Shown: in pieces, positions 1 through 8,885 of the stretch
How positions within the stretch are numbered: the first letter of the stretch is position 1
How the letters are laid out: each line of letters starts with the position of its first letter
Assembly: GCF_011046735.1 (NCBI RefSeq)
Contig: NZ_CP049258.1
Span: forward strand, 5,784,001 to 5,848,000
DNA: 64,000 nucleotides
Reading direction: 5' to 3'
From: Nordella sp. HKS 07
Lineage (GTDB): Bacteria; Pseudomonadota; Alphaproteobacteria; Rhizobiales; Aestuariivirgaceae
Made by a program: the position numbers and the translations under genes
Notes under the pieces: generated by a model
What the model saw: only the letters and a program-made list of their open reading frames with translations
Told to the model about the DNA's origin: nothing
Database searches by the model: none

Positions 1-465
1 TGCCACTGGCGTGGTGCCCCCGCCCTTGATCGCCTGCAGATAACGCGGCCTGATGCCGAGCATCTCCAGCCACATATGGTGGTTGAAATAATAGGGGACG
101 GGCAGGACGACATTGTCGCCGGCTTCGGCGAGCGCCATCATCGTCGCCGCGAAGGCCTGGTTGCAGCCGGCGGTGATCGCGATGTTCTCCGGCAGGATCC
201 GTGCCTGGTAGTCCGCCGACAGGCTCGACGCGAGCGCTTCGCGCAAGGCCGGGATGCCCAGTATCTCGGAATAGAGGCTGGTCTCCGGCAGCTTGGCGAG
301 ACGCCCGACTTCGTCGGCCAGGCTTTCCGCCGGCGGGTAGCTCGGAACGGCCTGGCAGAGATTGATGAGCGCGCGGTTGCTGGGGGTCGAGCTGATCCAG
401 CTCATCGCTTCGGCGATAGGGGGAGCTTCGATGCCTCTGATGGTCTTGCTGGCGAGAGATTTCAT
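1..465 (-). CDS. Class I/II pyridoxal-phosphate aminotransferase, N-terminal part (3' end outside window)
   Basis: The reading frame opens at an ATG at 465 and runs leftward off the window, giving the first 155 residues. It starts MKSLASKTIRGIEAPPIAEA and contains the segment ITAGCNQAFAATMMAL followed by a Val-Leu-Pro-Val-Pro-Tyr-Tyr-Phe-Asn-His stretch. This is the usual N-terminal layout of fold-type I aminotransferases, in which a TxGxxxA-like loop contacts the PLP phosphate. The PLP lysine lies beyond the window, so substrate and exact subfamily cannot be given. No strong ribosome binding site is visible before the ATG. It is divergent from the quinone oxidoreductase, with about 215 bases between them in which I see nothing else. 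Confidence 0.8.
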   Translation of the reverse strand, partial: MKSLASKTIRGIEAPPIAEAMSWISSTPSNRALINLCQAVPSYPPAESLADEVGRLAKLPETSLYSEILGIPALREALASSLSADYQARILPENIAITAGCNQAFAATMMALAEAGDNVVLPVPYYFNHHMWLEMLGIRPRYLQAIKGGGTTPVA

Positions 466-680
466 GAGACTTTGATTTTAGCGGAATCTTCGATGATTGG
501 TCTTCAAATCCGGCGTTGGCCGTCTTTCCGGGAATTGCAAGCTACTGGACGGTTTGACATTTCAGACCGATAGGGTGGAATGGCGTAAAGACAACGGCGG
601 CTGCAGCTTGCCTTTAAGGGCAGTGTGCGGAAAAGTCGAACTGGAAATTTTGCTGATTCAACTGCCGATGAGGTGATACG

Positions 681-1658
681 GTGCGCACGAAAACCATACA
701 AATCGCGGAGAACGGCGGCCCGGAGGTTATGCGCCTGGTGGAGACTGACGTTCCGTCTCCCGGCAAGGGCGAGATCACGTTGCGCCAGACCGCCATCGGT
801 CTCAATTACATCGATACCTATCACCGCTCGGGGCTCTATCAGCTGCCGCTGCCGGCTAGCCTGGGCATGGAAGCGGCAGGGGTCGTCGAGGCAGTCGGCG
901 AAGGCGTGAAGGGCATTAAGGTGGGCGATCGGGTTGCCTATGGCTTGGGGCCGCGCGGGGCCTATGCCGAATTTCGCAATGTGCCGGCTGTGCGCGTAGC
1001 CAAGCTTCCCAAAGCCATCAGCAATGAGACCGCTGCCGGCATGATGCTGAAGGGGCTGACGGTGCGGGCCTTGCTGCGCTCCGTCTATAAGGTCAAGCGT
1101 GGCGAAACCATCCTGTTTCACGCGGCGGCTGGTGGGGTCGGCGTGATCTTCACCCAATGGGCCAAGGCGCTCGGCGTCAAGGTGATCGGCACAGTGGGTT
1201 CGGACGACAAAGTCGCGGTCGCCAAGGCGTATGGCTGTGCCCATGTGATCAACTACCGTACTGACGATGTCGTGGCGCGGGTCAAGGAAATCACCAAAGG
1301 GGCAGGGGTACCCGTTGTCTATGACGGCGTAGGTCAGGCGACCTTCATGACCTCGCTGGACTGCCTGAAGCCGCGCGGCCTTCTGGTGTCTTTCGGCAAT
1401 GCGTCGGGGCCGGTGAAGTCCTTCGAGCTGGGACTTCTGGCGGCCAAGGGCTCGCTCTATGTGACGCGCCCGACGGTGATGAACTACATGGCCGACGATA
1501 CGGAATTGGCGGAAGCTTCGCGCGATCTGATCGAGGTCGTGAGGAGCGGCAAGGTCCGCATCCCGATCAACCAGCGCTACAGCCTGTCGGACGTGGCGAA
1601 GGCGCATCGTGATCTGGAATCGCGTGCCACCACGGGAACAACGATCCTGCTGCCCTGA
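681..1658 (+). CDS. NADPH:quinone oxidoreductase, zinc-independent MDR family
   Basis: A 325-residue medium-chain dehydrogenase/reductase of the quinone oxidoreductase (QOR) type, expected to reduce quinones or reactive carbonyls with NADPH in the cytosol. The N-terminal GroES-like half carries GLNYIDTYHRSGLY, a QOR signature, and lacks the cysteine and histidine ligands of zinc alcohol dehydrogenases. The Rossmann half has the nucleotide-binding stretch HAAAGGVGVIFTQWAK at about residues 150-166. Length matches the family, usually 320-330. The start is GTG at 681, preceded by GAGGTG. Its stop abuts the stop of the convergent protease gene. The physiological substrate is not visible from sequence. 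Confidence 0.9.
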   Translation: MRTKTIQIAENGGPEVMRLVETDVPSPGKGEITLRQTAIGLNYIDTYHRSGLYQLPLPASLGMEAAGVVEAVGEGVKGIKVGDRVAYGLGPRGAYAEFRNVPAVRVAKLPKAISNETAAGMMLKGLTVRALLRSVYKVKRGETILFHAAAGGVGVIFTQWAKALGVKVIGTVGSDDKVAVAKAYGCAHVINYRTDDVVARVKEITKGAGVPVVYDGVGQATFMTSLDCLKPRGLLVSFGNASGPVKSFELGLLAAKGSLYVTRPTVMNYMADDTELAEASRDLIEVVRSGKVRIPINQRYSLSDVAKAHRDLESRATTGTTILLP

Positions 1659-2399
1659 CTAGCTCGAGGAGGGCCGGCAGCTCTGGACCGACTGGGTGGA
1701 CAGAGACTTCCAACGCGGCGAGCAGGACGTCTGCGAGCAGAGGAAGTCGGCGAGGCTGGAACTCGGCACGGCGTGAGCCAGGTTCAGCGGCCGGCCATTG
1801 CCGTCCGACAATGTGCTGACCACCATGCCCGTGAGTTGGCCCGAGCCGTTGAAGACGGGGCCGCCGGATTCACCCTTCTTGGTGTTCATCCTGAGCACCA
1901 TCGCGTCGGGGTAGCCAAAGCCATTGTAGCTGACGGCCCTGCCGAAACTCATGGACTCGACCTGGCCCAGACGCGCCGTGTCGCCCTGCGCATGCGGCTT
2001 GCCGAGCGAGAAGACCGGGGCGCCGCGCGGCATGCAGGGAGTGGATGCCGGCTCGACCGGCTTGCCGTTGAGACCCTTGAGAGAGATGAGGGCCATGTCG
2101 TTGCTCGGCTTGATGGCGACGACTTTGCCGGCATAGAGGCGACCATCGGCGCCGCGTGCCGTGACGGTATATCCGGACTGCACGGCAACATGACCTGCGG
2201 TGAGGACATGGCCTGCATTGTCCACGATGAAGCCGCTACCGGAAGTTACAGCTTGGCCGGCATCGCCATCGCCAGGCTTGCCCTTACGTCGAGCCTGCGA
2301 CACGGTCAGGGTCACGTAGCTGGGGCTGGTCTGTTTCAACAGGCCCGACATGTCGGGGGTCGGTGTGGCCGCTGTAGGAATCGCGTCCGATCTCGACAC
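1659..2399 (-). CDS. Trypsin-like (HtrA-type) serine protease domain; N-terminus probably frameshifted
   Basis: A 246-residue open frame with a chymotrypsin-fold protease. The catalytic triad is visible as His in VLTAGHVA, Asp in KPSNDMALI and Ser in KGESGGPVFN. It lacks a PDZ domain, so it is a short S1-type peptidase and not a full DegP/HtrA. As read, the frame opens with a GTG at 2399 directly after an in-frame TGA and has no export signal, which is unusual for this family. A lipoprotein signal peptide is encoded just upstream in another frame (2284-2499), which suggests one lipoprotein protease split by a single-base shift. The product is probably periplasmic or outer-membrane anchored. 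The C-terminus is serine-rich. The protease call is firm and the start is not. Confidence 0.75.
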   Translation of the reverse strand: MSRSDAIPTAATPTPDMSGLLKQTSPSYVTLTVSQARRKGKPGDGDAGQAVTSGSGFIVDNAGHVLTAGHVAVQSGYTVTARGADGRLYAGKVVAIKPSNDMALISLKGLNGKPVEPASTPCMPRGAPVFSLGKPHAQGDTARLGQVESMSFGRAVSYNGFGYPDAMVLRMNTKKGESGGPVFNGSGQLTGMVVSTLSDGNGRPLNLAHAVPSSSLADFLCSQTSCSPRWKSLSTQSVQSCRPSSS

Positions 2400-2499
2400 T
2401 GATCACCCTGTCTTCAAGGGCGTTCTGCTGACCACTGCAGGCCGCGAGAAGGGCCAGTAACGGCAGCGTTACGGCCAGTTTTGGAAACTTAGTGGACAA
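2284..2499 (-). other. Lipoprotein signal peptide fragment in the frame preceding the protease
   Basis: From a TTG at 2499 this frame reads MSTKFPKLAVTLPLLALL and then AAC-SGQQN. It is a short basic n-region, a hydrophobic core and a lipobox (L-A-A-C) typical of lipoproteins processed by signal peptidase II. The frame continues to a stop at 2284, but after about residue 40 it becomes compositionally unlike protein and overlaps the protease frame. Removing one base between about 2300 and 2403 would join the signal to the protease. The G run at 2355-2359 is a plausible place. A separate 71-residue lipoprotein gene is possible but less likely. Confidence 0.55.
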
Positions 2500-2810
2500 A
2501 AGAAGGTCTCGCCTCGACGGAATTCCAGCCCTTTCGAGCCATCTAACAGCGCCTTGCGTCGGGAACAAGGCGGGGAGCGGAAGAAGCCGCAACTGCGGCA
2601 AACATGCAACAGTGCTCTGACGTTTGGGCAGCGAGACCCGCTCGTCTCGCAACAGGTTCAACCTTCCGAATGGGAAATCTCGTTGTTTTACATACCTGCC
2701 AGTGCCATAAATTCCTGAGCGGACGGCGCGAGGCACGCCCAAGCCTGTGGCTTCAACAGGCCAAGAAGAGTTCGGCTGACGGCGGCCGCGTTGGGCAAGG
2801 GGTAGGGAAT

Positions 2811-5225
2811 ATGAAATGCAATCCGCGCAAATGGCTCTATTGGGCGCCTCTGGCGGTATTGCCTTTTCTCGGCGCTCTCTGGCTGAACTCCGCGCCGATC
2901 GAACGCAAGCTGACGGAAGCCGCCGGCGCCAGTCTTTCCGGCATCAAGGCCGACTGGGCGAAACTGAGCTTCGATGGTCGTGACGCGCGGCTCGAAGGCT
3001 CGGCACCAGGGGTGCGCGCTGTCGAGGATGCCGTCAAGGCGGTCGCCGGCACCGAAGGCGTGCGCCGGGTCGAGTCCTCCGCGGCCAAGGTGGTGCTCGC
3101 TCCGCCGACCCTCGATCCGCTCATAGCCAACAATAATCGTCCTGAGATCAAAGGGACTTGGCCGGAAATCTTCGCCAAAACCCTGAAGATTATTTTGCCC
3201 GAGCGGACCTACGTCCTCGGCACCGATCCGGACCTCAAATCGGACGGTGCGGGAAATTGGAGCCTCGTTCCGGGCGCGCCTTTGAAAGACGGGGCCCATG
3301 ATGTCTCGGTCGAAGTCGACGACGGAGCGGGCAACAGCTCCAAGATCGCGTCGCCGGCGAAGGTCGTCATCGACACGGTGCCGCCGCCCATGTCGGCCTT
3401 TGTTCCATTCAGCGGAGCGGTCTCTCCCAACAGTCTTTCCGGCACATGGGCCGAGGGTGACGCCACGGCGCTCAAGGTCGAGCTTGCCGGCAAGACTCAC
3501 GTCCTGGGAAGCGATCCGTCCCTGACGTCCTCCGGCGGCACATGGACCCTGACCTTGCCGGAGCCACTGGCTGACGGGGTGTATGATCTGGCGGTCGAAG
3601 CCCTCGATGCTGCCCGCAACAGCACCCGCCTGAACATGCCGGCGGCGATAACGATCGCCAGCGACGTACCGCCGCCGACGGTTGCGCGATACTCAGGCAA
3701 CATCGTCACCCCGCTCGTTTCCGGCGTATGGGCCGAAGCGCCGAGGAACAAGCTGCAGGTGGGACTCGCCGGCAAGACCTATGAGCTGGGCCGTGATGCC
3801 GAACTCACCTCGGACGGAAGCGGCAACTGGAAATTGAAGCCGACCACACCCCTGAAGGACGGCATTTATGACGTCGCCGTCACCGTGACGGATGCGAAGG
3901 GCAGGAGCGTCAAGGACGAGACGGTGGGCGAGATCGAGATCGATGCCACGGCGCCCGCGGCCCCCACCGTCAACAAGTCGACCGGCTTCCCGCTGACCGG
4001 GACTTACGCCCCCGGCGACACCAAGCTTCTGCGGGTGACGGTCGCCGGTCACAGCTACACGCTCGGTACTGACGCGGCGCTGACCGCCAAGGCGGAGACC
4101 TGGACCCTGGCGCCGGACCAGAAGTTGGCGCCTGGCGTTTACGACGCGATCGTGGAAGCGGTTGATGCCTTCGGCAACGTCTCCTCCGCTGCCGGCACGG
4201 GCGCTCTTGTAATCGAAGCCGGCAAAACCACCGAGCCGCCACCGCCGCCACCTCCGCCGCCCGCGACGGATGCGGTGCCGACGGTGACGCCGCTCGTCGC
4301 GCTGATGGCGCGTCCGACGCTCGCCGGCACCTGGGTGCCGGGCGCCACGAGATCGCTCAAGGTTTCGCTGTCAGGCCAGAGCTTCGTCCTCGGCAGCAAT
4401 GAGGAGCTGACGGCCTCCGCCGGCCAGTGGAGTCTGAAGCTGCCGGAACCCCTGAAGGACGGCACCTATGACGTCGTGGTCGAGGTGACGAATGCCGACG
4501 GCAAGATCGTGACTGACACCACGAAGGACGAGCTCGTGGTCGACGCGGCTGGTCCTGTCTCGCCGACCGTCAACCTCTACGCCATGCTCGAAAGCCCGCG
4601 CAGTATTTCCGGTAGCTGGCCGGTGGAAGACGCGACAAGCCTCGTCGTGACGTTCAACGGAAAGAGCTGGACGCTCGGCAAGGATGCGGGCCTCACCGCC
4701 GACAAGGGCAACTGGACGCTCGCGGTACCGGAGGTGCTCAAGCCCGGCAGTTACGATGTCGGTGTCGTGGTGACCGACAAGCATGGCCGCACATCGTCCG
4801 ACCAGACCCGCTTCGAGATCCTGGTTAAGGAGCCGCCGCCGACTCCGCCACCTCCGCCTGAAGTGAATTGCGTGGACGATTTCGCCAAGACACTTTTGGC
4901 CCGGCCGCTCCAATTCGACAGAGACAAGTCGGCGGTGACGCCGACCGCCGCCGCCATCATCAAGGATCTCGCGGTGATCGCCGCGACCTGTCCCGAGGAT
5001 CGGCTCGAAGTCGGAGGTTACACCGACAATCGCGGATCGCGCGAATACAACCAGGCGCTGAGCGAGCGCCGCGCCGTCGCCGTCGCTAATGCACTTGCCG
5101 GTTTCGGCATCGCCCGCGAGCGTCTGACGGCGATCGGCTATGGCGAGAAGAATCCCGTTGCCGACAACAACACCCAAGCTGGACGAGCACTCAACCGGCG
5201 CATCGAAATCAAGATCGTGAAATAG
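2811..5225 (+). CDS. OmpA-family envelope protein with BON-like region and six Ig-like repeats
   Basis: An 804-residue envelope protein. The ATG at 2811 is chosen because it follows AAGGGGTAGGGA and is followed at once by an uncleaved signal/anchor (WLYWAPLAVLPFLGALWL). Residues about 30-98 resemble a BON domain. Six repeats of about 85-100 residues follow, to about residue 685, each with the pattern L-x-G-T-W ... LGxDxxLT ... GxWxL ... LxDGxYDVxVxVxD. Two proline-rich linkers (nine prolines after repeat 4; PPPTPPPPPE after repeat 6) break the array. Residues about 687-804 form an OmpA/MotB-like peptidoglycan-binding domain (GGYTDNRGSREYNQALSERR, GYGEKNPV, NRRIEIKI). It is followed after 12 bases by two small membrane-protein genes, probably one operon. 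A role in tethering the envelope to peptidoglycan is inferred. Confidence 0.88.
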   Translation: MKCNPRKWLYWAPLAVLPFLGALWLNSAPIERKLTEAAGASLSGIKADWAKLSFDGRDARLEGSAPGVRAVEDAVKAVAGTEGVRRVESSAAKVVLAPPTLDPLIANNNRPEIKGTWPEIFAKTLKIILPERTYVLGTDPDLKSDGAGNWSLVPGAPLKDGAHDVSVEVDDGAGNSSKIASPAKVVIDTVPPPMSAFVPFSGAVSPNSLSGTWAEGDATALKVELAGKTHVLGSDPSLTSSGGTWTLTLPEPLADGVYDLAVEALDAARNSTRLNMPAAITIASDVPPPTVARYSGNIVTPLVSGVWAEAPRNKLQVGLAGKTYELGRDAELTSDGSGNWKLKPTTPLKDGIYDVAVTVTDAKGRSVKDETVGEIEIDATAPAAPTVNKSTGFPLTGTYAPGDTKLLRVTVAGHSYTLGTDAALTAKAETWTLAPDQKLAPGVYDAIVEAVDAFGNVSSAAGTGALVIEAGKTTEPPPPPPPPPATDAVPTVTPLVALMARPTLAGTWVPGATRSLKVSLSGQSFVLGSNEELTASAGQWSLKLPEPLKDGTYDVVVEVTNADGKIVTDTTKDELVVDAAGPVSPTVNLYAMLESPRSISGSWPVEDATSLVVTFNGKSWTLGKDAGLTADKGNWTLAVPEVLKPGSYDVGVVVTDKHGRTSSDQTRFEILVKEPPPTPPPPPEVNCVDDFAKTLLARPLQFDRDKSAVTPTAAAIIKDLAVIAATCPEDRLEVGGYTDNRGSREYNQALSERRAVAVANALAGFGIARERLTAIGYGEKNPVADNNTQAGRALNRRIEIKIVK

Positions 5226-5237
5226 AAAGGGCCGCCA

Positions 5238-5366
5238 ATGGTCGATTTCTGGAATTTTAACGATACGATGTTCCTGGCCAGGGAAAACTGGGTGTGGCTC
5301 CTGGTGGCGCTGGGGCTGGGACTGATCGTAGGTTGGATCAGCTGCTCGATCGAAGAGAGAATCTGA
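5238..5366 (+). CDS. Small single-pass membrane protein (42 aa), unknown function
   Basis: A short frame translating as MVDFWNFNDTMFLARENW followed by a hydrophobic segment (VWLLVALGLGLIVGWISC) and a charged end (SIEERI). It begins 12 bases after the OmpA-like gene, is preceded by an AAAGG-type ribosome site, and its stop lies 2 bases before the next ATG. Tight packing and the clear transmembrane helix argue that it is translated. I do not recognise a family. It probably works with the OmpA-like protein and the downstream H3TH membrane protein. Confidence 0.65.
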   Translation: MVDFWNFNDTMFLARENWVWLLVALGLGLIVGWISCSIEERI

Positions 5367-5368
5367 TC

Positions 5369-5920
5369 ATGTCACATCTCGCTCTCGAACTGGCGCTCTG
5401 GATCCTTCTCGCTTTCTTCATCGGCTGCATCCTGGGCTGCCTGCTGCGCAGTCTTGTCGCTCGGGACACGTCGTCGGTGGCCCCACAGGGTCCTTCCGCT
5501 ACAGGCGATGTCCCGCGCGTCACCACCCCGGCATCTCAGGAAGCCGCTGCGCCCGCGGCTGCGGTTGCCTCGACGGCCCAACCCTTGATCGCCACGAGAC
5601 CGACGGGCATCGCCATGGCAAGGAACGGCACGCCGGATAATCTCCAGCGCATCAGCGGCGTCGGCCCCAAGAACGAGAAGACCCTGCACAGCCTGGGATT
5701 TTATCATTTCGATCAGCTCGCCGCGTGGACGCGCGAGGAGGTTGCCTGGGTAGACGACCACCTTAAATTCGGCGGCCGTATCGAGCGCGAGGAATGGATC
5801 AACCAGGCAAGGCTCCTGGCCGAAGGCAAGGAAGAGGAATTCCGCCGGCTCTACGGAACGGGCGGATTGCGCAACAACGAAGGCGAGACGGAATCGGGGA
5901 CGCACACGCGCAAGGATTAA
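5369..5920 (+). CDS. Membrane-anchored protein with C-terminal H3TH (flap-endonuclease-like) domain
   Basis: A 183-residue protein. Residues about 5-27 (LALELALWILLAFFIGCILG) form a membrane anchor. Residues about 30-85 are a low-complexity Ala/Pro/Thr linker. The C-terminal part has a helix-hairpin-helix motif (DNLQRISGVGPKNEKTLHSL) followed by GFYHFDQLAAWT and WVDDHLKFGGRIEREEWI. This resembles the COG3743 group, named as predicted 5' nucleases with a helix-3-turn-helix domain and also found fused to NADH dehydrogenase subunit E-like proteins. No nuclease catalytic centre is visible, so DNA binding or protein contact is as likely as catalysis. It is the third gene of the OmpA cluster. Its stop overlaps the stop of the convergent hydrolase by sharing TTAA at 5917-5920. 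Confidence 0.75.
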   Translation: MSHLALELALWILLAFFIGCILGCLLRSLVARDTSSVAPQGPSATGDVPRVTTPASQEAAAPAAAVASTAQPLIATRPTGIAMARNGTPDNLQRISGVGPKNEKTLHSLGFYHFDQLAAWTREEVAWVDDHLKFGGRIEREEWINQARLLAEGKEEEFRRLYGTGGLRNNEGETESGTHTRKD

Positions 5921-6782
5921 ACCAGCGCGAGCCAGGCTCTGATTGCGGCTTGCGCATCAGCCTCGTCGAGAAACGGCACATGGCCGCGATCCTTGATCAT
6001 ATGGGCGCTCAGGCGCGGATGGCGCCTTTCCATCTCCCGCACGGTCGCCTCGCTCAGCAGATCGGAATGCTCGGCCCTCAGCACCGCCACAGGGAGTGCT
6101 TGCAGGGCATCGAACACAGGCCATAGATCGGGAGTATCAGCCTTTTCTATCTCCGCATCGGTGGGAAACGCCTCGCCGAGGCGCAGATCGTAGTCGTTGA
6201 CGATCTTCCCGGACTTCTCGATGAAGACGCGCCTGGCAAAAGAAAGCCATTCTTCCGAATTCAGGCTCGCAAAACCCGGATGGTTCTGCTTCAGGGCCGC
6301 TGCAGCCTCTTCCCAGCTCGCGAACGAGACGGCCTTGCCGAGATAGCTTCGTATACGGAGCAGCGACGCCTTCTCGATGACCGGCCCGACATCGTTCAGG
6401 AGCACGCCGTTGAGCCGTTGCGGATATTGCGCCGCCATGATCATGGCGATGATGCCCCCCGCGACGTGCCGATGACATTCGCGCGCTCGATCTCTAGGGC
6501 ATCGAGCAGACGCATCGCATCGGCAAGCTCGACATCGGGCCTATAGGTCGAAGGATCGGGCGCATAGGCGGAGCGGCCGCGGCCACGATAATCCATGGTC
6601 ACGATGCGGCGTGTTCCGCCAAGCCATCGGGCCAGTGGTTCGAAGTCGCGGACATTGCGGGTCAGGCCGGCGAGACAGAGGAGGGGCGTCTCGTTGCCCG
6701 CCGCCGGATAGTCTCGCCCATAGAGAGCAAGACCGTCCGCCGATGTGAAATGGATGTCGCGAGGGGAGACGGGAGCTCCCAT
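5917..6782 (-). pseudogene. Alpha/beta hydrolase, interrupted by a single-base frameshift at the nucleophile elbow
   Basis: Two minus-strand frames together encode one alpha/beta-hydrolase of about 288 residues. The first (6782 down to 6441) runs from MGAPVSPRDIHFTSADG to the nucleophile elbow GTSRG and then into a stop. The second (from about 6456 to 5917) resumes with IIAMIMAAQYPQRLNGVLLN and continues to the end. The acid (Asp in RAEHSDLLS) and base (His in DRGHVPFLDE) of the triad are intact. Adding one G to the run read from plus-strand C 6455-6460 gives SRGGIIAMIMAAQ without a stop. The gene starts 3 bases after the lytic transglycosylase and is probably co-transcribed with it. Substrate is unknown. 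With all catalytic residues kept, a sequencing error or a very recent mutation is more likely than old decay. Confidence 0.85.
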
Positions 6783-6785
6783 CGC

Positions 6786-8885
6786 TCAGTCGCAGCCGGT
6801 GATCAGTTCGGCAATGCTGCCGCCCGAGCAATTGGCCGAGCCTGCTTCCGAGGAGTTGGCGAGCTTGATCGCGCCGGGTGCTCCGCGCCTGAGATCCGCT
6901 GTCATCGCATGCATCGTCTTGGGCGCGAGCCGCGAGCGATAGACATGCACATTCTGCATCACTTTCTGCACATAGTTGCGTGTTTCGGTGAAGGGGATCA
7001 TCTCGACCCAGTCGATCGGATCGACAGTGCCGGAACGCGGATCGCCATGCGCCTCGACCCATTCGCGCGAGCGGCGCGGGCCGGCATTGTAGGCGGCGAG
7101 CGTCAGGATGTAGGAGCCGCCGAACTCCTCGATGAGGTCGCCGAGATGCGCCGCGCCGAGCTTGACGTTGTAGGCCGGATCGCCGGTCAGCTTTTCAGGG
7201 GCATAGCTGAGGCGATACTGCTTGGCGACGAGCTTCGCTGTTCCCGGCATGAGCTGCATCAGGCCTTGCGCACCGACGCGGCTGCCGGCCTTGGGATCGA
7301 ACTCGCTTTCCTGGCGCGACAGGCCGAAGACCATGGCGCGTTCGACCGGCGGGCCGATCTGGCGCCAGTCGGGCAGGGCCTTGGTCGGATAGCCCCAATA
7401 GTCGATGTCGACACCCTTCTGACCCGCGAGCTTGGCCAGCCGAACCGCGGCGGCGGGGCCGCCGCCGCTCGAAACGTTACGCGCGACCGCGCTCATCTCG
7501 TCGGTTGTCTTGAAGCGGCCCGACAGCGACCACAGGAACATGTTGAGCTCGCGCGAGCGCCCGGTCTGCGCCACCATCTGGAAAGCGCGCATCACCTCGT
7601 CATTGTCGACGCGCGCCTGCGCTGCGGCCGAGGGCTGTCCGCCGGTGATCTGGATCGGTTGCGTGGCGATTCCCAGTTGCTCGCGCGCGAGCTGTCCATA
7701 ATAGACGGTCGGCACCGTGGCCGCTTCGCGATAGGCGGCCTTTGCCTTGTCCTTGTCGCCGAGTGCCGCATAAGAGCGGCCCATCCAATAGGCGGCGCGC
7801 GCTTTGTCGGTTCTGGTGGTGACGCCCGCCTGCAATTTGGCGAAGTGCTTGAGCGCGGTGTTCTCATCCTTCATGAAGCGCAGCGCGATCCAGCCGGCGA
7901 GGAATTCGCCTTCGCCGAAGAACTCGCCACTCGAAAAGCCATGGGCGCGGGCGAGCTGATAGGCGGTCTTGGCCGAACCGGGCCGGCGCGGGTCGAGCAG
8001 CATGCGCGCCACAAGGCGGCGTTCCACCCACCAGGCCTCGCCATCGCCGATGGCGGCGTTATCGGCCGGTATATCGAGCAGCATCTGCGCCGCTTTGGAT
8101 TGCTTGTTAGCCTTCCGGTAGTAGCGGGCCATCGCATAGCGCATACCGAGCTGCTGCCTCATGGCGCTGGGCAGAGACTGATACTGCTTCTCCGCACCGG
8201 CGGTGCCGCGAATGAGGGCCTGGGCCACCTTGGCGGCCGACTGGTAATCGCCGGAAAGCGATTTGGACACGCGGATCGCCGCGTTGGTCTCCTGCTTGTA
8301 GACGAGACGCCACATGCGCCCCCTGCGGTCGTCGCTGGTGATCAGCGAGCCGAACTCGCTCGTGATCTGCTTTTCCATTGCCGCGTCGAGCGTCTCATTG
8401 AGCCACACGCGCCGCAGCGTCCGGCGGGCCGCGTCGCTGTTGCCCGTTGCGAGCTGCGCCCGCGCTATGGCGAGCGAGCCCTCAGGCGTAAGGGGCGTGC
8501 GCTTCTCGAAATGAGCGAAGACGGTCTGGGCCGAGGCGTTGCTCGCATAGAGGCTTTGCTCGGCGCGCTTGAGCAGGGTCTCGGTCAGCGGCCATTGCGG
8601 TGCGGCGCTGAGGAACGCCATGATCCGGCTATAGCCCGCTTCCTTCCAGTTGTTCCGCAGATAGATGAGCTCGACCAGCTTGGCCGCGGCCGGATCGCCC
8701 GACTGCTGGGCGTAGCTTCCGGCATCGCTGTATTTGCCATTGAAGGCGGCATCGGCTGCATTAACCGCCGATCGGCTTACCTGCGGCGCGGCAATGGCGG
8801 ACGTGCTCAGAGGCGGGGCAACGGTAATAGCCGTCGACCCGAGCAAGGCCACAATGAGCAAGCCAGCGGAAAATCCCCGAATCAT
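6786..8885 (-). CDS. slt: Soluble lytic murein transglycosylase
   Basis: A 699-residue periplasmic transglycosylase that cleaves the MurNAc-GlcNAc bond in peptidoglycan, leaving 1,6-anhydroMurNAc. The ATG at 8885 gives a signal peptide (MIRGFSAGLLIVALLGSTAI); a longer frame to 8939 lacks this property. Residues about 50-480 form the helical superhelix typical of Slt70. The C-terminal SLT domain has the catalytic Glu in FGLSRQESEFDPKA, then GAQGLMQLMPGTAKLVA and LAAYNAGPRRSREW. It is divergent from dapA, an arrangement seen in other alphaproteobacteria. The frameshifted hydrolase follows 3 bases downstream. Confidence 0.92.
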   Translation of the reverse strand: MIRGFSAGLLIVALLGSTAITVAPPLSTSAIAAPQVSRSAVNAADAAFNGKYSDAGSYAQQSGDPAAAKLVELIYLRNNWKEAGYSRIMAFLSAAPQWPLTETLLKRAEQSLYASNASAQTVFAHFEKRTPLTPEGSLAIARAQLATGNSDAARRTLRRVWLNETLDAAMEKQITSEFGSLITSDDRRGRMWRLVYKQETNAAIRVSKSLSGDYQSAAKVAQALIRGTAGAEKQYQSLPSAMRQQLGMRYAMARYYRKANKQSKAAQMLLDIPADNAAIGDGEAWWVERRLVARMLLDPRRPGSAKTAYQLARAHGFSSGEFFGEGEFLAGWIALRFMKDENTALKHFAKLQAGVTTRTDKARAAYWMGRSYAALGDKDKAKAAYREAATVPTVYYGQLAREQLGIATQPIQITGGQPSAAAQARVDNDEVMRAFQMVAQTGRSRELNMFLWSLSGRFKTTDEMSAVARNVSSGGGPAAAVRLAKLAGQKGVDIDYWGYPTKALPDWRQIGPPVERAMVFGLSRQESEFDPKAGSRVGAQGLMQLMPGTAKLVAKQYRLSYAPEKLTGDPAYNVKLGAAHLGDLIEEFGGSYILTLAAYNAGPRRSREWVEAHGDPRSGTVDPIDWVEMIPFTETRNYVQKVMQNVHVYRSRLAPKTMHAMTADLRRGAPGAIKLANSSEAGSANCSGGSIAELITGCD

